From assembly GCA_027681045.1 (NCBI GenBank), contig JAQDCK010000016.1, positions 20,150-28,715 of the forward strand: 8,566 nucleotides of DNA, read 5' to 3'. Below the pieces are notes generated by a model, which was not told the origin of the DNA, made no database searches, and saw only the letters and a program-made list of their open reading frames with translations. Both the position numbers and the translations under genes were made by a program. Below, in pieces: positions 5,199 through 8,566 of the stretch. The stretch comes from Lactobacillaceae bacterium AF64-9pH9TA. Its GTDB lineage: Bacteria; Bacillota; Bacilli; Lactobacillales; Lactobacillaceae. Positions within the stretch are counted from its first letter, which is position 1; each line of letters opens with the position of its first letter.

Positions 5199-5214
5199 GA
5201 GGCAAAAACAGATG
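5199..5214 (+). promoter_or_regulatory. Ribosome-binding site that decides the aspA start
   Basis: GAGG (5199-5202) lies 9 nt before the ATG at 5212-5214. The alternative ATG at 5197 has only a weak AGAG upstream, and the ATG at 5104 has no Shine-Dalgarno. Confidence 0.5.
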
Positions 5215-6579
5215 AAAGCAGCAAGCAGATTAGAAGCAGATTCAATTGGCAGTCTTGAAGTTCCTACAGCCGCCTACTACGGTGTGCAAGCGGAACGGGC
5301 CAGCCGGAATTTTGAAATCACTCACTTGAAGATGAGCCCGGTTTTTCTGAGTAACCTGGCCTTGATCAAAAAGGCAGCTGCCAGCGTAAATTTTGAAATT
5401 GGTCTACTCACTAAACCGCAGGCTGACGCGATTAAAACTGCTTGCGATGAAGTGATTGCCGGCAAATTCGCGGCAGATTTCATCGTTGACCCAATCCAAG
5501 GCGGGGCCGGGACTAGTGCTAACATGAACATGAACGAAGTCATCGCTAACCGGGCAAACGAGCTTTTAGGCGGCAAGCGGGGGACTTACGACCTAATTCA
5601 CCCAAATGACCAGGTTAACATGGCCCAGTCTACCAACGACACCATTCCAACTGCCGGCAAGATGACCACCATCCTGCTCAGTGAAAAGCTGGTTGCCAGC
5701 CTGGACAAGTTGGAAGCTACTTTGCGGATCAAGGCGGATGAATTCTCTGACGTGATCAAGATGGGCCGGACCCAGCTGCAAGACGCGGTGCCGATGACCT
5801 TGGGTGCCAGCTTTGCCGGCTACGCTTCAATGGTTAGCCGCTTAAAGAAGCGTTTGGAAAAAGCCACCATGGAAATGCATGAGATCAATCTAGGGGCAAC
5901 GGCGATCGGGACTGGGATCAACGCTTCCCAGTATTACGAAGATCACATTGCCAGGCAGTTGAGCAAGCTCTTTGGTTTTGAACTCAAGCAGGCAGACGAC
6001 CTCTTTGACGCTACGGAAAACCTGGACTCCTTCGTGGAAGTTTCTGGTGCCCTGAAGGCCTGCGCCATCAGCCTGTCCAAGATGTCCAACGACCTCCGTC
6101 TTTTGTCTTCCGGCCCGCGTTGCGGTTTTGCCGAAATCAACCTGCCGGCCAAGCAAAACGGGTCTTCCATCATGCCGGGCAAGGTCAACCCGGTTATCCC
6201 GGAAGTCGTCAGCCAGGCGGCCTTCCTAGTCTGCGGCCACGATACCACCATTACCATGGCGGCAGAAGCCGGGCAACTGGAACTGAATGCTTTTGAACCA
6301 GTTGTCTTCTACCAGCTTTTCGAATCCTTTACGGCTTTGACCGGAGCAGTCGATACCTTGGTAGAAAACTGTATTACGGGCATCACCGCCAACAAGGGCC
6401 GCTGCAAGCAGCTCAAGGAAGGCAGCGTCGGCATCGCCACTGTTCTTTGCCCATACCTGGGCTACCAGCTCTCAGCCAAGATCGCCAAGCGGGCCCTTAA
6501 GGAAAAGCGCAGCGTCCGGGAACTGGTCCTGGAAAGTCACTTGATGAGTGAAGAAAAGCTGGACGGTTTATTAGGTTAG
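5212..6579 (+). CDS. aspA: Aspartate ammonia-lyase (aspartase)
   Basis: This enzyme of the fumarase/aspartase superfamily deaminates L-aspartate to fumarate and ammonia in the cytoplasm. From ATG 5212 the product has 455 residues (460 from ATG 5197). The N-terminus LEADSIGSLEVPTAAYYGVQ aligns with family starts. GAGTSANMNMNEVIANRA (98-115) and HPNDQVNMAQSTNDTIPTA (130-148) form the active site with the signature GSSIMPGKVNP (317-327), whose second serine (319) is the catalytic base position. GRTQLQDAVPMTLG (185-198) has Gln where fumarases have His, and VIPEVV follows the signature. Both favour aspartase over fumarase. The frame remains open upstream to 5104, but those extra 36 residues are highly basic, lack a family counterpart and overlap the promoter. 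The C-terminus stops soon after LMSEEKLDGLLG, without the longer tail of E. coli aspartase. In lactobacilli the fumarate can feed malate/succinate formation. Confidence 0.88.
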   Translation: MKAASRLEADSIGSLEVPTAAYYGVQAERASRNFEITHLKMSPVFLSNLALIKKAAASVNFEIGLLTKPQADAIKTACDEVIAGKFAADFIVDPIQGGAGTSANMNMNEVIANRANELLGGKRGTYDLIHPNDQVNMAQSTNDTIPTAGKMTTILLSEKLVASLDKLEATLRIKADEFSDVIKMGRTQLQDAVPMTLGASFAGYASMVSRLKKRLEKATMEMHEINLGATAIGTGINASQYYEDHIARQLSKLFGFELKQADDLFDATENLDSFVEVSGALKACAISLSKMSNDLRLLSSGPRCGFAEINLPAKQNGSSIMPGKVNPVIPEVVSQAAFLVCGHDTTITMAAEAGQLELNAFEPVVFYQLFESFTALTGAVDTLVENCITGITANKGRCKQLKEGSVGIATVLCPYLGYQLSAKIAKRALKEKRSVRELVLESHLMSEEKLDGLLG

Positions 6580-6638
6580 TTTGATCAATCCCGTTTAGAC
6601 AAAAAAAGCAGGCGATGAACTGAATAGACAAGCAATAG

Positions 6639-6676
6639 AAAAAGCTGTTAGCAAGGAAAATGCTAACAGCTTTTTT
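6639..6676. terminator. Bidirectional terminator between aspA and pepV
   Basis: AAAAAGCTGTTAGCA (6639-6653) and TGCTAACAGCTTTTT (6661-6675) form a perfect 15-bp stem with a 7-nt loop. T-runs end the stem on both strands: six T on plus and five on minus. It lies 59 bp past the aspA stop and 13 bp past the pepV stop, so it serves both convergent genes. Confidence 0.95.
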
Positions 6677-6689
6677 ACTCTATTTCTTC

Positions 6690-8102
6690 TTACAGCTCTT
6701 CGTCCTTGGTCAATTCGTAGATGGCTTCTGCGTAGATAGCGATGGACAGGATCAAGTCGTCCAGCATCATGAACTCGTTGGCCGCGTGCATAACCATTGG
6801 GCCGTTTTCCGGCTGGGCGCCAAAGGCAACCCCGCGTTCAAAGAGGCGGCCGTAAGTCCCGCCACCGATTACGACTTCGTGGCCCGGTTTGCCGGTCTGC
6901 TTTTCGTAAACCTTGAGCAAAGTCTGCACCATTGGGTCGCTGCCTGGCACGTAGTGCGGTTCTTCAAAGCCGTTGTAAGTGACGTCCAGGATGCCGCTGA
7001 ACTTGTCCATAACCTGCTTGATCATGGTGTCCGGGTCAGTCCCTTGCGGGTAGCGGACATTGTTCAAGAGGCTGGCCTTGCCGGCGTGTTCGTAGTCGAA
7101 CATGGACGGGCTGCTGGCCAGATCGCCCATCAGATCATCGTGGTGGAAGATGCCCAGCTTCTTGCCGTAGAAGTCTTCGTGTTCCACTTCAGCCAGGAAG
7201 TGCAGGAAGTTCTTGTCCCGGCCGGCAAAAGCGTACTGGTCCAGGAAGAGGGCCAGGAAAGTAGCTGAGTTCTTGCCGACTTGCGGAGCTGAAGCGTGGG
7301 CCCCCTGACCGATCAAGACGATATCGGCGGAACCGTCATTAATTTCAAATGACCCGTCCAGGCCCTTGTCTGCTAAAAAGCTTTCGTAAGCCAGTTTGAC
7401 AGCTTCCAGGTCAGGACCGGAGATAGTAGCCCGGGTAACTTGCGGAGTCACGTTAGTGGCAATCCCGGCCTTGAATTTATCTAAGACATAGTCGCCCTTA
7501 GTATCATCGTTCTTGAAGCTGAATTCCAGGGTGAAGATCCCTTGTTCACCGTTGATGATCGGGTATTCAGCGTCTGGTGAGAAGACGATGTCTGGAGTTG
7601 GTTCATGCTTCAAGTAGTAGTCGATCCCGACCCAGTTGGTTTCTTCGTTGGTCCCTAAGACGAAGTCGATCTTCTTCTTTGGCTTAAAGCCGGCTTCCTT
7701 GAGCAAAAGCATCCCGTAGTAGGCGGCCAAGCTTGGCCCCTTGTCGTCGGCGCTGCCCCGGCCGTAGATCCGGCCATCTTCGTCGATTTCCATCTTGAAG
7801 GGGTCCCGACTCCAGCCTTCACCAGCTGGCACCACGTCCATGTGGCCGATGATGCCCAGGCGCTTGTCGCCTTCACCGAAGTTGACCCGGCCAGCGTAGT
7901 TGGCGAAGTTTTCCGTGTCAAAGCCGTCCCGCTTGGCAAAGCTGAGGAACTTGGTCATGGCGTCAACCGGGCCCTTGCCAACTGGGTATTCTTCCGTGGC
8001 GTTTTCCAGGTCTTCGGAAGAGTCAATAGCGATCAATTCGCTTAAGTCCTTTAAGATCGCGTCTTTCTTGGCTTCCGCCAGTTCTTTAAAGTTTAAGTCC
8101 AT
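6690..8102 (-). CDS. pepV: Dipeptidase PepV (M20 family carnosinase-like)
   Basis: This cytoplasmic dinuclear zinc dipeptidase of family M20 cleaves a broad range of dipeptides, including beta-Ala-His, as the last stage of peptide use. It has 470 residues, the length of L. delbrueckii PepV. Zinc ligands are present at His87, Asp119 (bridging), Glu154, Asp177 and His439, with catalytic Glu153 and supporting Asp89. Asn217, His269 and Arg350, assigned to transition-state stabilisation in the known structure, are also in place. The motifs are GHMDVVPAGEGW (86-97), YGRGSADDKGP (113-123), GTNEET (150-155) and the HA near residue 439. The catalytic halves (about 1-185 and 385-470) flank a lid domain. 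The ATG start is supported by AGGAGAA at 8107-8113. No signal peptide is visible. It is convergent with aspA and has its own promoter. Confidence 0.98.
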   Translation of the reverse strand: MDLNFKELAEAKKDAILKDLSELIAIDSSEDLENATEEYPVGKGPVDAMTKFLSFAKRDGFDTENFANYAGRVNFGEGDKRLGIIGHMDVVPAGEGWSRDPFKMEIDEDGRIYGRGSADDKGPSLAAYYGMLLLKEAGFKPKKKIDFVLGTNEETNWVGIDYYLKHEPTPDIVFSPDAEYPIINGEQGIFTLEFSFKNDDTKGDYVLDKFKAGIATNVTPQVTRATISGPDLEAVKLAYESFLADKGLDGSFEINDGSADIVLIGQGAHASAPQVGKNSATFLALFLDQYAFAGRDKNFLHFLAEVEHEDFYGKKLGIFHHDDLMGDLASSPSMFDYEHAGKASLLNNVRYPQGTDPDTMIKQVMDKFSGILDVTYNGFEEPHYVPGSDPMVQTLLKVYEKQTGKPGHEVVIGGGTYGRLFERGVAFGAQPENGPMVMHAANEFMMLDDLILSIAIYAEAIYELTKDEEL

Positions 8103-8106
8103 CTTT

Positions 8107-8113
8107 TTCTCCT
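8107..8113 (-). promoter_or_regulatory. Ribosome-binding site of pepV
   Basis: Read on the minus strand this is AGGAGAA, ending 4 nt before the ATG at 8102. It supports the chosen start. Confidence 0.7.
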
Positions 8114-8147
8114 AATGTTTATTTTTTCTGCCTGCTTTTTTTGAAAT

Positions 8148-8166
8148 TGGTTACAAAAAGTAACCA
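8148..8166. promoter_or_regulatory. Palindrome at the pepV transcription start (possible operator)
   Basis: TGGTTAC (8148-8154) and GTAACCA (8160-8166) form a perfect 7-bp inverted repeat around AAAAA. It lies just downstream of the pepV -10 box, within the first bases of the expected transcript. That position suits a repressor site or a 5' RNA hairpin. Which of the two it is cannot be told from the sequence. Confidence 0.5.
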
Positions 8167-8176
8167 CCTAAATAAA

Positions 8177-8205
8177 ATTCTACCAATCTTCGCCAGCCCT
8201 GGCAA
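8177..8205 (-). promoter_or_regulatory. pepV promoter with extended -10
   Basis: On the minus strand TTGCCA (8205-8200), a 17-bp spacer and TAGAAT (8182-8177), with TG one base before the -10. Both boxes match five of six consensus bases at ideal spacing. The inverted pair GCCAG (8192-8196) and CTGGC (8199-8203) overlaps the -35 and spacer. The transcript would start near 8170, giving a leader of about 68 nt. Confidence 0.7.
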
Positions 8206-8220
8206 ACAATTAGGCATGGA

Positions 8221-8511
8221 CTTTGGCTGCGGTAAAACCGGGGCTGATTTTGTTTGATTTGGCTTTGGCTGCGGTAAAACCGGGGCTGATTTTGTTTGAT
8301 TTTGCTTTGGCTGCGGAAAAACCGGGGCTGATTTTGTTTGATTTGGCTTTGGCTGCGGAAAAACCGGGGCTGATTTTTGTTGATTTGGCTTTGGCTGTGG
8401 AAAAACCGGGGCTGATTATTGTTGATTTGGCTTTGGCTGCGGTAAAACCGGGGCTGATTATTGTTTGATTTGGCTTTGGCTGCGGTAAAAACAGGGCTGA
8501 TTTATTGTTTA
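8221..8511. repeat. 42-bp tandem repeat (minisatellite), about seven units
   Basis: Units lie at 8221-8262, 8263-8304, 8305-8346, 8347-8388, 8389-8430, 8431-8473 and a degenerate 8474-8511. Each begins CTTTGGCTGCGG and contains ACCGGGGCTGATT followed by a T-rich end (unit 7 is altered in the middle). The first five units are exactly 42 bp and the sixth has one extra T. Variants are shared by neighbours: GGAAAAACC in units 3-5, GGTAAAACC in 1, 2 and 6, and a TTATTG form in 5 and 6. This is the pattern of local duplication by slippage or unequal exchange. There are no unique spacers, so it is not a CRISPR array. It begins 15 bp upstream of the pepV -35 box. Confidence 0.95.
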
Positions 8512-8566
8512 GATATTTTTCGCCAATTGTAAAATCAAATTGAACACTGTTCCGATCCAGTAAGTG
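8509..8566 (-). CDS. Possible 3' end of an unidentified minus-strand gene, cut by the window edge
   Basis: Reading in from the window edge, one minus frame gives TYWIGTVFNLILQLAKNI and then TAA at 8511-8509, exactly where the repeat array begins. Its codons (TAC, ATC, GTG, TTC, TTG, GCG) look more like the genes in this window than those of the other frames. The hydrophobic, amphipathic tail could be the end of a membrane protein or of a transposase, but I do not recognise it. A competing frame has no stop from the edge to TAA 8212-8210 (118 codons) and runs through the whole array as 14-residue repeats. Eighteen codons are too few to decide. Confidence 0.3.
   Translation of the reverse strand, partial: TYWIGTVFNLILQLAKNI

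Noticed and set aside
5104..5211. N-terminal extension of aspA from ATG 5104
   Set aside because: There is no Shine-Dalgarno, no family counterpart, and a promoter with near-consensus boxes lies inside it.
6660..7268. 202-codon plus-strand frame opposite the end of pepV
   Set aside because: It would start inside the bidirectional terminator and is a shadow of pepV, whose catalytic residues are all conserved on the other strand.
8223..8468. 81-codon plus-strand frame with 14-residue hydrophobic repeats across the 42-bp array
   Set aside because: The TTG start is itself part of the repeat and only a weak AGG precedes it. The frame is open because the unit is a multiple of three and ends where the unit length changes. 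Other frames are also open, so openness is no evidence of coding.
8221..8511. CRISPR array
   Set aside because: The units are directly contiguous with no unique spacers, and no cas gene is present.

Overview
The window looks like chromosomal DNA of Lactobacillus delbrueckii. The best evidence is a 470-residue dipeptidase at the right end. Every metal-binding and catalytic position I remember from the crystallised L. delbrueckii PepV falls at the expected residue number. Other support comes from an Apf-type surface protein, a SEC10/PgrA-type secreted protein, frequent TTG/GTG starts and GC-rich third codon positions set against AT-rich intergenic DNA. The species call rests on recall, not on a search.

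Layout from left to right: (1) a hairpin terminator, then thrC on the minus strand (106-1584), divergent from thrB on the plus strand (1750-2613). Their back-to-back promoters share one intergenic region that contains a dyad. (2) A solitary tRNA-Lys(CUU) gene (2755-2827) with its own promoter, a leader hairpin and a terminator. (3) Two secreted-protein genes on the plus strand: an Apf-like surface protein with a lysozyme-like C-terminal domain (3099-3884) and a SEC10/PgrA-domain protein (4019-4912). Each has its own promoter signal and strong terminator. (4) aspA (aspartate ammonia-lyase, 5212-6579), preceded by about 240 bp of AT-rich DNA. A good promoter lies inside the longest possible reading frame, so I chose a downstream start. 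(5) A perfect 15-bp-stem terminator shared by convergent aspA and pepV. (6) pepV on the minus strand (6690-8102), with an extended -10 promoter and a palindrome at its start site. (7) Upstream of pepV, a 42-bp tandem repeat of about seven units (8221-8511), next to what may be the 3' end of another minus-strand gene cut by the window edge.

Most genes appear to be single transcription units. ThrB makes O-phosphohomoserine and ThrC converts it to threonine. AspA releases ammonia from aspartate to give fumarate. PepV is the cytoplasmic dipeptidase that finishes peptide breakdown in a dairy-adapted proteolytic system. The two secreted proteins act on or at the cell wall.

I found no mobile element, phage gene, CRISPR array or defence system. 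The observations most worth following are non-coding: the repeat array and palindrome upstream of pepV, the duplicated ribosome-binding site and start (with hairpin and short upstream ORF) before the apf-like gene, and the dyad between thrC and thrB.
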